Shown: piece by piece, positions 46,929 to 58,092 of the stretch | Layout of the letters: each line of letters opens with the position of its first letter | How positions within the stretch are numbered: the first letter of the stretch is position 1 | DNA from: Iris pallida | Lineage: Eukaryota > Streptophyta > Magnoliopsida > Asparagales > Iridaceae | Direction: 5' to 3' | Length of the DNA: 64,000 nt | Assembly: GCA_029216955.1 (NCBI GenBank) | Contig: JANAVB010015600.1 | Location: forward strand, 23,411,038 to 23,475,037 | Position numbers and translations under genes: made by a program | The notes under the pieces: generated by a model | Told to the model about the DNA's origin: nothing | The model's input: only the letters and a program-made list of their open reading frames with translations | The model's database searches: none

Positions 46929-47135
46929 TTTTGATGGATTATTGTTGAATTTCGAATCTTGATGTTAGTGGTTGAATTTGAGTCTGTATTTTTATGATTT
47001 TTGATGGATTATTGTTGAATTTTGAATCTTGATGATAGTGGTTGAATTTGAGTCTGTATTTTTATAATTTTTGATGGATTATTGTTGAATTTTGAATCTT
47101 GATATTTGTTATTGAATTTGAGTCTGTATTTATAT
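46929..47135 (+). repeat. 70-bp tandem repeat (3 units) in CD internal region
   Basis: Three near-copies of a unit containing TTGATGGATTATTGTTGAAT and TTGAATTTGAGTCTGTATTT, with repeat starts near 46931, 47001 and 47071. Confidence 0.85.
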
Positions 47136-49418
47136 GTATATGTACATTTTTTTTGAAATTAAGGTATAACCTGATAACATACTTGATAAGGACAGTGAGA
47201 AAGGTAAAAGTCTAATTTATTATGGAATTTAGAATTTATTGCAGTCATATTTTCTAGCATGACAAGGACGTAGAGCCTGATATAGCTATACTTATCTTTG
47301 TTATGAAATCTAGATTTTCTTGCAGCCATACCGAGTGGCGTGGTAAGAATTCTAGATAACATGATTATAGGGTGTATGCCTTATTATGGACTCTATCGTT
47401 TATTGCAGCTACGCTTATTGGCGTGGCAGAATTCTGACAACATAATTTCAAGAAGACACATATGATTATCAGATTGTACCTTAAATATTTTTGAACATGT
47501 TTTCTCTACTTTTGTTTCAGTCCTTCAAAAAAAAAGAAAAAAAAGAAAGAAAGAGAGAATTGTTATTTGTTTGTTTTGTATTGTTTCTCATTTATTTAAC
47601 TTAGGAATAGCTTTAGCTGTTTTAAAATGGGTTTAAAAATTTAGCTCTAGGTTTCAAAATGGGTTTTTCTTTTAAACAGATAAGCAAAAACAGATTTTAT
47701 CGTTATTTCTTTCTTGCTATTATTTTTGTATTAAATAATAATAATAATACTGTCTTGATTACGTCAATCACCTGCTTGCAACCTTGGTAGGAATCTAATT
47801 GTTGGTCTTAACGTAGAATTAAAATTTTATATTGGGACATGAGAATATATATGAATATATATAGTGGACACTTTCCTGACACTTATGCATGCTACACTTG
47901 ATTTTCACCTATCTGAATACATATTAACATGTCGTTAATGTTTAAATTTTCAAAACCCCAATATTTCCGATTCTCTACTTTTCCTAGCTTAACTCGTAAT
48001 TTAAATATAAAATTTCATGATAATAGTTTTATTTATATCACTGCACATGTATGTTATACGTAGGGTTTCAATTCAAATTTTTTTTTTTGGTTGAGTTTTG
48101 TATTTAAATTTGTCAAATCTGAGACTGTGTGCATATTAACCCTTAATACGGGATTTTAAATGTTAGTTCAAATTGATTGTTTTAAATGTAATATTTAGAG
48201 CTGTGTACATTGTTGTTGTAGGGATATAAATTTAGGTTCCATATTCTTACATGTTAGGTTGTGATAAACATTGAGTTGGTTTTGATGTGCAAATTCTCCA
48301 AAATCCTGAAAACTGAATACATGTTAACATTTTTACTTTGATTTTCATATTTAGTTCAATTTCAGATTTAACATGTAATATTGAACTGTATGCGTAGATA
48401 AATGTATTTATAGTATATTAGGGTTTCATTTCTATCATGTTAGGATGTATTGAGAGCATTGAGATTAGTTGTGATGTTTCAAACTCCTAAATTTTGAAAT
48501 TGCATTATGTTAATATTGCACTGGTTTAAATGTTAGCTTATTTTCAGATTTTGTATGTAAATGTTGAACTAAAACTGGGTTTAACCTTTCAATACTAAGC
48601 TATAACACTGTACAAGGACACACACACACACCCTAACTTAGTATACCTTGTCATGTAACCTAACTCTTCCTCTCTATGTCATGATTATATATCTATATAG
48701 ATATATAGAGAGCTTAGGCATACATGTTATAATGTATATACATACATAACTAAATCTCTACCTCTTTATATATACATATATACATGGTTAGCCATGCATG
48801 TTATGAGCAAATGAGTTGTGTATTGTAGATTGTTTAACCAATATGCCATGATTAGTGTAACTTGATAGTTATTGTTTGAAACCCCAAATCCTCCTATGCA
48901 CTTTCATGTATATTTCACATACACACACGCCTATTATCTAACCATATGAACATGTCCACATACACCCATACACACACGAACTACATAACTTGTACATAAT
49001 GCTAGCTTCTTCCTCTCTAACGCTATATATATAAATATATTGTGATTGGATTTCCATGCAATTGGCTTTCATTCTTTAACTTTTGATTTTGATTTTCTTG
49101 AATAGTACCCCTTATTAGATAAATGGTAGTTAACTTTATTTTATTTTGATAAGTACCAGTTTTCATATAGGATGGTAGACTGCCTTACAGTCTTGATGAT
49201 TGTTATTTCTATATCTTTTCTAGTTTAGCACCCTAGATTGCTTGTGTGTTTTGATACCCTATGACCGTTTTAATTTAGCATGACTAGTATACTTAGATGA
49301 GACTTTCGCTACCACTGTATGCCATGACCCTGTATGTCATCCTTTTAAATCGTATGATTGTTTAAGTTCTGAGACTTTGATTGTGGGGGGTTTGACCTAG
49401 AAGGAGTATGAATATTTT

Positions 49419-49436
49419 AATTTTGAGGATGAAATT
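49419..49436 (+). promoter_or_regulatory. pre-PPT hairpin motif, AB-type, inside CD
   Basis: AATTTTGAGGATGAAATT: the AGGA-loop hairpin with both C-to-T changes at the two CpG sites, leaving G-U type pairs. It precedes the relic AB-type LTR start. Confidence 0.6.
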
Positions 49437-49455
49437 TTTCTAAGGTGGGTAGACT

Positions 49456-49727
49456 TGTAACACCCAGTTCTCTAAAATGAGGGTAATTTTGAAATTTTGT
49501 AATTTTAATCATTTATTGATTTGACATTTAAATCATGATATGATTTTTGGTAATTTTTAAATCATTTTAAAACTATTTAAAATCATGACTTGTGATTTTG
49601 ATGTTTTGCTAGTGAAACCCTAGAGACTGTTTGACCTAGAGCCTAACCATGTGATTAGGATATTTTAATATCATTTCTGGCCTAAGGATATTTTGTATTT
49701 GACCTCTTTGAATTATTTTGATATTTA
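49456..49727 (+). repeat. relic 5' end of an AB-type LTR
   Basis: Begins TGTAACACCCAGTTCTC and matches the reverse complement of AB LTR ends (20033-20304) through GTTTGACCTAGAGCCTAAC and TGACCTCTTTGAATTATTTT, then departs. It sits upstream of LTR D as internal sequence, marking the former LTR border. Confidence 0.75.
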
Positions 49728-49923
49728 TTGCGTTGGTGATTGTTGATTTTGACCTTTGATAGGTGTGATTTTGTGATGGTTTTGTGTCCGTATCGGATAC
49801 GTATCAGTTTTTATTTACAAATGTTTGATGTGCCTCAAAGAGATTTTTTTATTGCTGATTTTTTTTTGAAAAGTATTTGATGAGATTGTTTTCTGCATGT
49901 GTTTCCTGTGATTGCTTTGTTTT

Positions 49924-49941
49924 AATTTCGAGGACGAAATT
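49924..49941 (+). promoter_or_regulatory. pre-PPT hairpin motif, element CD
   Basis: AATTTCGAGGACGAAATT followed by TTTTTTTAAGGTGGATAGAT before LTR D. Confidence 0.7.
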
Positions 49942-49961
49942 TTTTTTAAGGTGGATAGATT

Positions 49962-52900
49962 TGTTACCCCCAGTTTTCAGAAACAGAGATATTTTTATCA
50001 TTTTACATTTTTGAATATTTTTAAAATTTATTTTATTATTTATGATATTATTTTGGGGTTGAAATTTATTTTATTATTTATGATATTGTTTTGGGGTTAT
50101 TTGAGTCGGGTTCGAATTTCAACTCAATTCGACTTGAAATGGGGACCCGGGGGTAGTTTGACTCTAGTGGAACCCACACACTAGTTAGGCATGGCCCACA
50201 TGATATTAATTTTAGTCCACATGATAGAAATATTTTAGCTAGAGGTTAGACTAATTATTATCGATAAGGTTAGTGTGATTAGAGACTTTAGAATGGCTAA
50301 TTTAGCCCCAACCAATTAGACCTTTCCTAATACTCATCGAATAGGTTAGTGGGGGAATTTTGGACCTTACCATAATAGGACAAATAGCCCCATATGGCCA
50401 GCCACATTGGGAGAGGATAGGCTCAAGTTCATTTCATTATTCTCATCCACACTCTCTCTCTTGTTCTTCCCCAAATTTCTAGAGAGCAAACCCTAGCAAT
50501 TTCTCCACCAAATCCTTCCATTTCGCCATCAAATCTTCTTATTTCCTTCTCCATTCTAGCCAAGGAGGAAGCTACCCAAGTTTGGGAGGATTCGGAGCTC
50601 GTTCGTGTCTTTTGGAATCTCTACGTGTCGGTGTCGCTCCGAGAAGGCTTTTCTTCGATTCGATCTACCGGGAGGTATAAATCCCTTCTCCTTTTCATTT
50701 CCTCATGCATATAGGTCTATTTTGAATCCATAGAAATGACCCCCATGGTTGTATCTTCATTTGTGTCCATTTCGTGTCCATTTGGAGGTCATAGGAGTGT
50801 CCTTTGTGTTGTGGTTGTGTCCATGTGGAAAAACCCGAAATTTGGACACACTATGTGTTGTTGTTATGTATGAATGAATTATTACATATTTAATCTCATA
50901 TTTTTGTATTGAAGATGTGTTCAATAGTGTCTCATATATATATATTAGTGTAGAGAGTGAGTTCTTGATATATTATGTTATATACTTGTGTTCTTTTGTC
51001 TCAAACTACCCAAATCCGTCATGATTTTTATCCACGTTTTTAATTTCAGCCCTAACTTAGAAATGTCATAACTTCTAGCTCAAAGCTCGGTTTAATCTAC
51101 CGTTTTTTTTAAAAGAAGCGTATTGAAGTTAGCTTTCCAAAAACATATATTAATAGGCCTAATTCCTTCTGTAACTTTCTGGAGAATTATTTGAGTGTCA
51201 GCTGTACGATAGACAAACGCGTTCTCGGTGTTTTCGCGATTTCGGGAGTTTCCGGAAACGAAAACGCGATCCGTTTGAAGTTTCGGAAAGCTAACACATA
51301 GATCTATAACATACTTTAATCGTATATTTTAATTCATGCTGAGATGGTACAGTATTGATTATTAGTAGGAGTTACTATTCGGCATATGCATTTTGTGCAC
51401 CCTTGTGTGTAATATAATATTCTATTTGATTTTAACCCATGTTAATGTATATACATTATGTAATTAAATAGAGAATGCAAGCATGAGTAAATGTTTAAAT
51501 AAATGATGTATGAGGTGTAAGTATCCTATCTAATGTAAGCATGTATAAGTATGGCTTGTAATGAATATGTAGGTTCGATAGTATGTAATGTATGGTGCAT
51601 ATAGTAGTGCAAGAGAATAAATGAATGATGAATGAATGCAAGTATGAATGTAATATAATAATAGATGTAATGTATGCAATATACAAGTTAATGAGATGTA
51701 ATGTTCTATGTTAACACAAATCCTATATTACCTCATGTACCCCTTATACTATGTAGACACTATCACACTTTACACTTTGTTCACTTACACTTTGACACTC
51801 TTTGATATGTATACACTATGTATGCCCATTTAACCCTCACTTGCCCCTTTGTCATGTTCACATACACACACATAGCCTCTTAAATAAGTATTTATGAATA
51901 CAGTTAACTTAGCTATGTATGTATATTGTATATATGTTAGCATATTGTGTTGTAATATATAAGTTTATATAACCATTTGAAATGCTATGATTATAGACCT
52001 AATGTTGAATACCAATATATGCATGTGTATATATGTGTAGACATATATAGTTTAAAGTAATAGATTACCTAGTGTATATCCAATGTGAATTCTTGCCTAT
52101 TTGAGTATTGAATAATTGCATGCTATATAGAGTTGGGTGTATGTTGGCTTGTATAGCCTTGTATTGATGTGTGCTTGGTAGGATAGTCTTGGATAGGCCT
52201 AGTAAGACTTGCTGGGTTAGGACATGACCTAGTTTGACCTAGTTTGACTAGTGCAGTTGACCAGAGTTGACCAAGGGTTGACTTTGGCCTAGTTTGACCT
52301 AGATTCATGTAGAATACATTGTAGTGCTTTATATTACCCTTCTGGACATGTTGTGACTTGTGCTGTTCTAATTAGGAGCCAGACACCTCTCCTCGGACAG
52401 TATCTTTACCTTGGACATTCAGATATCAGGCGAGTACATTCTCTGATCATTTCATATCCTGCTTAGAATTATATTCCTGCTTTAGATTACTATACTTGAT
52501 GCTGTCACGACATTATCACGGATTAGTACTATACGGATCTCTTCATGCGATGTTATCCCCCTCGGGAGCATCGAGTACATTATGTCATGTGCGTTTCACT
52601 TTCATCATGTACTCCTGTGCTTTCACCATACATGTACACTCTTGTGAATCATGTACTCTCATGTTCACAGAGCCTTCATGTATACTATCATGTGCACCCT
52701 TTTAAGGGCCCCATGTGATATCATGTACAATAACATAACCTGCTTAGATCCTTGTGTACTGATTGGGGAAAACGGAGGAGTGCTAGTAGTCATGTGAACA
52801 ATTCTTTAGTAGTGTAGATCATGTACAACTCTTTAGTGTAGATCATGTACAAATCTGTTCCGTTCACATGTGCTATCCTGTACTCTACATCACTAGCCAC

Positions 52901-53453
52901 TATTAGTTCTCTATTTATAGTAGATATTTCTATTACTGTTCTCTCTCTGTTTACATACTGTATTTCTTCAGATCTTGTATCTTACTTTACTGCATGATTA
53001 TATTTTCTAACCTGCTATGAACTGTTGAGATATAATCTGCTCGCTCCTGTCCTGACTGGACCTGTTGATGAATTTTACAGATAGCCTGGGATTGCCTGCT
53101 AGCCTAGAGGAGACACAGTAGAGGTTGTTTAGATAGTTATTTCATTTTGTCTGGAGTTGTATTTACTTGTGGATTACTGTATTTGAGTTTTGAGATGTAT
53201 TTCTGGGATTATGTATATTAGACACTTAGACTTCTATCTCCTGTATCACTTTTAGATTTCATATTCATCTATCTTTATCATTCTACCTTAGATTGTGTTT
53301 GAGTTGTACCTTTGTGTTGGCCTCCTTATGGAGAGTATTCATATTATGCTAGTTATAGTTCATGACCTAGAACAGCGTTCTACCACCGACACTGCGGCGT
53401 AGGCTGGGCATTGTTACGTACTCGTACCCTCCCGGTGGGTGCGGTTCATGACA
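49962..53453 (+). repeat. LTR D of element CD (3492 bp)
   Basis: TGTTACCCCCAG to GCGGTTCATGACA, aligned end to end with LTR C with scattered substitutions. Its right edge abuts the interior of a G5-type LTR. Confidence 0.9.
52233..52300 (+). promoter_or_regulatory. W-box cluster in LTR D
   Basis: Six TTGAC[C/T] cores, as in LTR C and both AB LTRs. Confidence 0.5.
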
Positions 53454-55343
53454 AGCCGCATATGGTGTCGCAGAATAGGCCGCATAATGCCTATTTTGGC
53501 TATTTCTAACTGTTATATGTCCTAATTGACCGAATTATGGCTCGAATTTCTCCTAACTCCCAACGTAAAAGTTGTAGATCTTTTCCTTGGCATCAAGAAT
53601 ATGTCACTAGTTATTTTATGCAAGTTTCTCTCATTCATGATAATGTAAGAATAGAACACGATAGTGGCCCGCTGTGATGCACTTTTGACAAGTAAACTGA
53701 CATGATATATCTCAACATGCTGTTACGACCGCTAGCCTGACATGACAAGTATGAAAGATCTGGACATCGTGGGAGATTGTGTTTGTACAAATAAACTGGT
53801 ACTGTCTTGTATCAAGTCTAGAATGGGGATCCCTGAGTACTACGGTCAGGGGTACCTACTGAATTCAACTAAGGCTAACAACTAGAATAATCCAGTAGTC
53901 ATGAAGAGATTTTCCAGCTACAGGCAATCCCGTTATCTGGGCGCTCAAGTGGACTTGTAGCCTACCGACGAGTAGGGCACATTTCAAGCACACAGTCACG
54001 TGTTGCATTCTTCATAAACGGACATTCAACCCGGATAACTTGGATGGTCTGCAGGGCTTGTGGCTGTTGGGATAATCTCATTGCATCTTACTAGTAACTA
54101 GGCCTGTGATAACCCTAGTTAGTTAAAAGTATCAAGCCATACTCTAGATTGACCGTGATTGATTGGATGGAGTTTATTCCAGCTTAGTCTTATCCTGATC
54201 CTGTGTAAGATTGTGGCATGACATGATTATTAATGCTTGCCTTAACAATAACGATCAGGGGTCCAGTTCAGTTCAGGCGAAGGGTTACAACCCCGGTCCT
54301 TGTTTGGTTTAAGGGTTGTAACCTAGCTCCCGGAGAAGTTCTATGTCCTCTCTTTGTTTATTGTTTTATTGCAATCCCATGCCATGTTCGTTATGTTTTA
54401 CCTTACCTTAATATCATGATTAATTATGCTGGCCTTAGTAATAAAGATCAGGGGACCAGTTCTGTTCAGGCGAAGGGTTACAACCCCGGTCTTTGTTTGG
54501 TTTAAGGGTTGTAACCTGGCTCCCGGAGCAGTTCTGTGTCCTCTATTCATTTATTTTCTTCACTGTACCAATAGTATTTGAGACGGGTTTCTATTCAGGT
54601 GAAGGACTGCAATCCCGGTCCTTGTTTGGTTTTAGGGTTGTGACCTGGCTACTTGAATGGTTTCTTCGTACTCAGTTTACTGTTGTTATCTCTATTATTA
54701 TCAGTTCTTTATTTATTATCTTTAATATTCTATTGTGATTTGCTGGTTTTAGTTCCTAAGTGAAGCCTCCTTTGTGGCACTTGCTTTTTCTGGGGTCTGA
54801 TCCAGCTGGTTTTGTGTGGCCAGATATCAGAGCAGCACCAGAGGATATACCTGTCTTCCAGCCAGATGGTGACCACCAGGCGTAACCCTGGCAACGAGTG
54901 GGCTTCTCTTTGTTCTTCCACTTACTTGTAAAATTATTCTTTTGATGCGTTTAGCCGGCGAGCACGTGTTAGCTCGTATTGCACCTTTATTTACTATCTG
55001 CCTACAGGCTGTAATATGATTGACAGATCCTAGGGTTGATCATGTATGACTAAACTCTTGCTAGTCCTGACATTTTGTAATGACTAGCTTCATGATCATC
55101 CAATATGTAATGTATGGGATGCCTTGCTATTATATATTTGGTGCTCTGACATCTAGTAACTATTATTGCTTGCTTGAGATTGAGATAATAGGCTTGTTCA
55201 TGACCATAGGAGACTGTTGGCTTGTAGTTAAACCCTCATATATCTAGACAGCGTGACCGTATAGCGAGGTAGGTTGCACTTTAATATACGTAGCTGGCTA
55301 TGTACGCCCCCGCTCTCCAGTATTTTGGTTCTGGGGCGTTACA
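53454..55343 (+). repeat. G5 5' LTR, 3' portion
   Basis: Ends CTGGGGCGTTACA, directly followed by TGGTTTTAGTGGTGGCCC. The end resembles that of the solo LTR at 4558. The LTR start is missing because LTR D abuts it. It holds a threefold repeat with hairpins. Confidence 0.75.
54253..54680 (+). repeat. threefold hairpin-bearing repeat in G5 LTR
   Basis: Three related units, starts near 54253, 54446 and 54580. Units 1 and 2 contain GGTTACAACCC and, 19 bases on, GGGTTGTAACC, which are exact inverse complements. Unit 3 is diverged (ACTGCAATCCC ... GGGTTGTGACC). Confidence 0.8.
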
Positions 55344-55583
55344 TGGTTTTAGTGGTGGCCCATGTAGGTCTTGTAAATCAAGATATATGAGGGTTTACCG
55401 AATAGATGTCTCAATCAGTATTCGCCCTTGATCTCTGCGCGTATCTTTAAATCCCTGAGAATCTTGACCTGATCACATGCTTGTATCATTGATCTGTCCT
55501 GGTCCTTCCATATTGTTTCCTATGTCGTCTTCTTCAGCGGCATTGTTCCTGGACTTGTCGATCAGCAAGGCTGAGCAACTCCC
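55344..55583 (+). other. leader of G5 with non-canonical primer region
   Basis: Begins TGGTTTTAGTGGTGGCCC; no TGGTATCAGAGC. No coding function seen before the gag segment. Confidence 0.6.
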
Positions 55584-55760
55584 GTGGACCAGCCGCAACC
55601 TGGAGATCAAGCCCAGCATTCAGGAGTAGCCTCCAGAGTCGTGCCTACCGGAGGAGAACCACCAATTCAGCCCATCCAGCCTGCAGAGCCTGATGATGGC
55701 ACTTTGGTGGGTCTTATCAAGTCCGTATTAGCTTTCCATGATCGTCGAGGAGATGTATTG

Positions 55761-57760
55761 TGTAGTGCCCCGCTCCGCGAAGGCACTAGATAGACAGAAA
55801 GATCGGATTGCTGGCTCTGCAACAGAAGACGATTGATCTGGGTGAGTGGACGAAGTCTCATTTGCTGATTCGCTTACGCCTAATAAGAATCTGAGTTTTT
55901 GATTGAATGCTTTGTTAATAACAAGATGGTAAATCATCGAGTATGCTTTAAGAGAATTCACATGTTGCCTTGCTAAGAAATGAATGTTGCCTTGTTAAAG
56001 AGAACCTTGTCATGCTAATAACAAGACGGTAATCAGTATATATGCTTATAAGAGATTTCACATGTTGGTATGCTAAGAACAAGAAAAAGAAATCATCTGC
56101 ATGCTAATAAGAAGACTTGTTTCCTGCTATTAAGAACCGATATGATGCTTGTCATGCTTGATTGGATAAGAGAAGACAAATGAATCGAATTGAATGCTTG
56201 ATCATTGCTTGTCCTTCAAATATGCTTTAAATGCTAGACATGTACAGACGAACTTGTATATGTTGTTAAAGAAAAGAATTGTGTAGGAGCTTCGACTCTG
56301 AGATCACAGAAAAGAAAGAAGGCAGAGTCATAGCTCTGTTGTTACAAAGAGAGAAGACAGAGTCATAGCTCTGTTGTTACAAAGATTGATATAGAGAAAG
56401 ATGAATCATTGTCCCTCAAAGAGTTTATCTGCGAGATGTTGTATTCATGCATTGGTCTCGGATAACTTGTATACAAGGTCACTAGATCTCTCGACGGTTT
56501 CCAGGGCACTGGGAGCGAATCGGCATAGGAGAGATTGTCTAGACACTATGAGGTGCATGGGCCTCGGGTGTTGCATCAATGTCCTTAGCGACGAGCTGAA
56601 CCCAAGAGTCACAACGGCTAATCATGGGTTTCCCATGGACCATCATATAGATAAGTGTGGATTGGTGCAGAGCTGAATCGGAGAGTCACAGCTGCCAATC
56701 GGTCTGTATGTGTCTATCATATGTTTTGCAAAGAGCCAACGATGCAGAGACGAACAGGAAATAATGTGGGTTTTATCATGTTTATTCTAATCTTTGTCTT
56801 GTGCAGGGATGGACCGTCGACTATGGTAAGGGTTACTGAAAAGTGATATACATGTGTTTCTTAAGTTCCTATATAAATGCTTGCAAAGATTAACCTTTGC
56901 CATAAATGATATGTCCCACTAAAGAAAAGATAATTTATCATGCTTGTCAATGTCCCTAACAGTTGCTTGAATAGAGAAATGAATATGCTCATGAAACACG
57001 CTGCGCACTGCACATGAAATGAATAGTCATCGTGCTTGAAATCAAAAGAGTCCCTTATATGCTTGAAATGAAATGAAACAAATGTTAGCTTTTCAAAGAT
57101 GTTTTCAAAAGAATGTAAACTGACTCTGTATGCATGGAATAAATATAGGTAAAAAGTAGCAAGATCACATCACAAGAAAAATGTTTTCTCATTAAACGAA
57201 CAGTGATCGTTTTAGATAAATGTCGCTCTTTGTTCACAATCACTAGTATGCTGATATACTGACCCACCATCAGTCTGTATGCAGGTGCACTATGCATCGA
57301 GAAGGATAGTCCGAAGTGATAGCCTGTGCCTCATCCTCAGGAGCCAGAAATCAGAAGAGATGCCAAGAGATGACATCTGTTGTAAGAGTTGGTTTTGTAT
57401 ATAAAGGGATGTAATGTATGGGAACGGGATCATTGTAATCTGTAAAGTTTTGAGAGAATGTAACATTGTATCAGAGAGAATCGAGAACTTGTAATCTATT
57501 CAAATGAAATCAGTAAAGAGAATTGCTTCTTGTTACCATTGTGTTTAATGCATGTATTCTGGAATATGTCCGCTGCTGCTTCAATTATCTGCGATACGTT
57601 CCGCTGCATATTGTCAATCTTGTCTATCTTGTCTTGCTTCAGGTCTTGGCCTTGTGCAAGCGCAACTTAGGCTTGCACGGCATCACACCTTAGCGAGGAC
57701 GAACGGTCCCAAAGAGTCCGAAGCGAGGACGAAAGGACTCTGCGGGATCGGGGCGTGACA
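55761..57760 (+). repeat. 5' LTR of element EF (2000 bp)
   Basis: TG...CA ends. It contains a 35-bp direct duplication near 56323-56385 carrying AGAGTCATAGCTCT, and a TATA box at 57398. The end GGATCGGGGCGTGACA is related in style to other gypsy LTR ends here. Confidence 0.93.
57398..57406 (+). promoter_or_regulatory. TATA box of EF 5' LTR
   Basis: TATATAAAG; the same box lies at 59729-59737 in the 3' LTR. It leaves about 350 bp for R and U5, so U3 is about 1.65 kb, the opposite of the L layout. Confidence 0.65.
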
Positions 57761-57763
57761 GAA

Positions 57764-57775
57764 TGGTATCAGAGC
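57764..57775 (+). other. primer binding site (tRNA-iMet) of EF
   Basis: TGGTATCAGAGC three bases after the LTR. It is the only canonical primer site among the gypsy-type elements in the window. Confidence 0.9.
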
Positions 57776-58055
57776 AACACGATCCTCTGGCCAATTTTGA
57801 TTCAATTGAATTCAAAAATGTTCTCCTGATCGAAATTCCTTTGCCTACTCGATATCAATAATGAGATGAACGTTCCATACAATAAGTCCGTAAATATTTT
57901 TATGATGCCGGCATATGTTTTATCGATTTGAATGATTGAGATTGAAATGCTTTATTGAACAAGAGTCCTGATATGATCTGAATTATGATTTCATGGATTG
58001 ATGATGGCGAAGGATGAGGACTATCGCTACTAAGGAAATCGTAAGTTTCTCCTTA

Positions 58056-58073
58056 AGTTTCGAGGACGAAACT
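58056..58073 (+). promoter_or_regulatory. pre-PPT hairpin motif, element EF
   Basis: AGTTTCGAGGACGAAACT, 19 bases before the 3' LTR. Compared with the motif in L, AB and CD, both sides of one stem pair changed (A-T to G-C), keeping the pairing. Confidence 0.7.
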
Positions 58074-58092
58074 TCTTTTCGGTGGATAATTA

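Larger units (their letters stand above)
46704..49961 (+). other. internal region of element CD, no coding capacity
   Basis: Starts CATTTTTAGTGGTGGCCC, the same non-canonical primer region as AB. A 70-bp tandem repeat follows near 46930-47135, then AT-rich DNA without ORFs. Near the 3' end it contains a complete AB-type 3' end: hairpin motif, TTTCTAAGGTGGGTAGACT, then the first 270 bp of an AB-type LTR (49456-49727). A further 130 bp, a second hairpin motif and a second polypurine region precede LTR D. Confidence 0.8.
43213..53453 (+). mobile_element. non-autonomous gypsy-type LTR element CD
   Basis: Two LTRs of 3491 and 3492 bp flank a 3.26 kb internal region with no retroelement proteins. 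The outer flanks do not match (AGATT on the left, AGCCG on the right). The left flank is internal sequence of the same family, so this is the remaining part of an LTR-sharing tandem rather than a clean single insertion. From about 150 bp onwards the LTRs resemble AB LTRs, and the internal region resembles the AB internal region. Confidence 0.85.

Noticed and set aside
52496..52705. Open frame of 69 codons conserved between LTR C (45746) and LTR D
   Set aside because: Conservation is LTR-wide. The stretch is an array of CATGTAC words and the frame has no recognisable domain.
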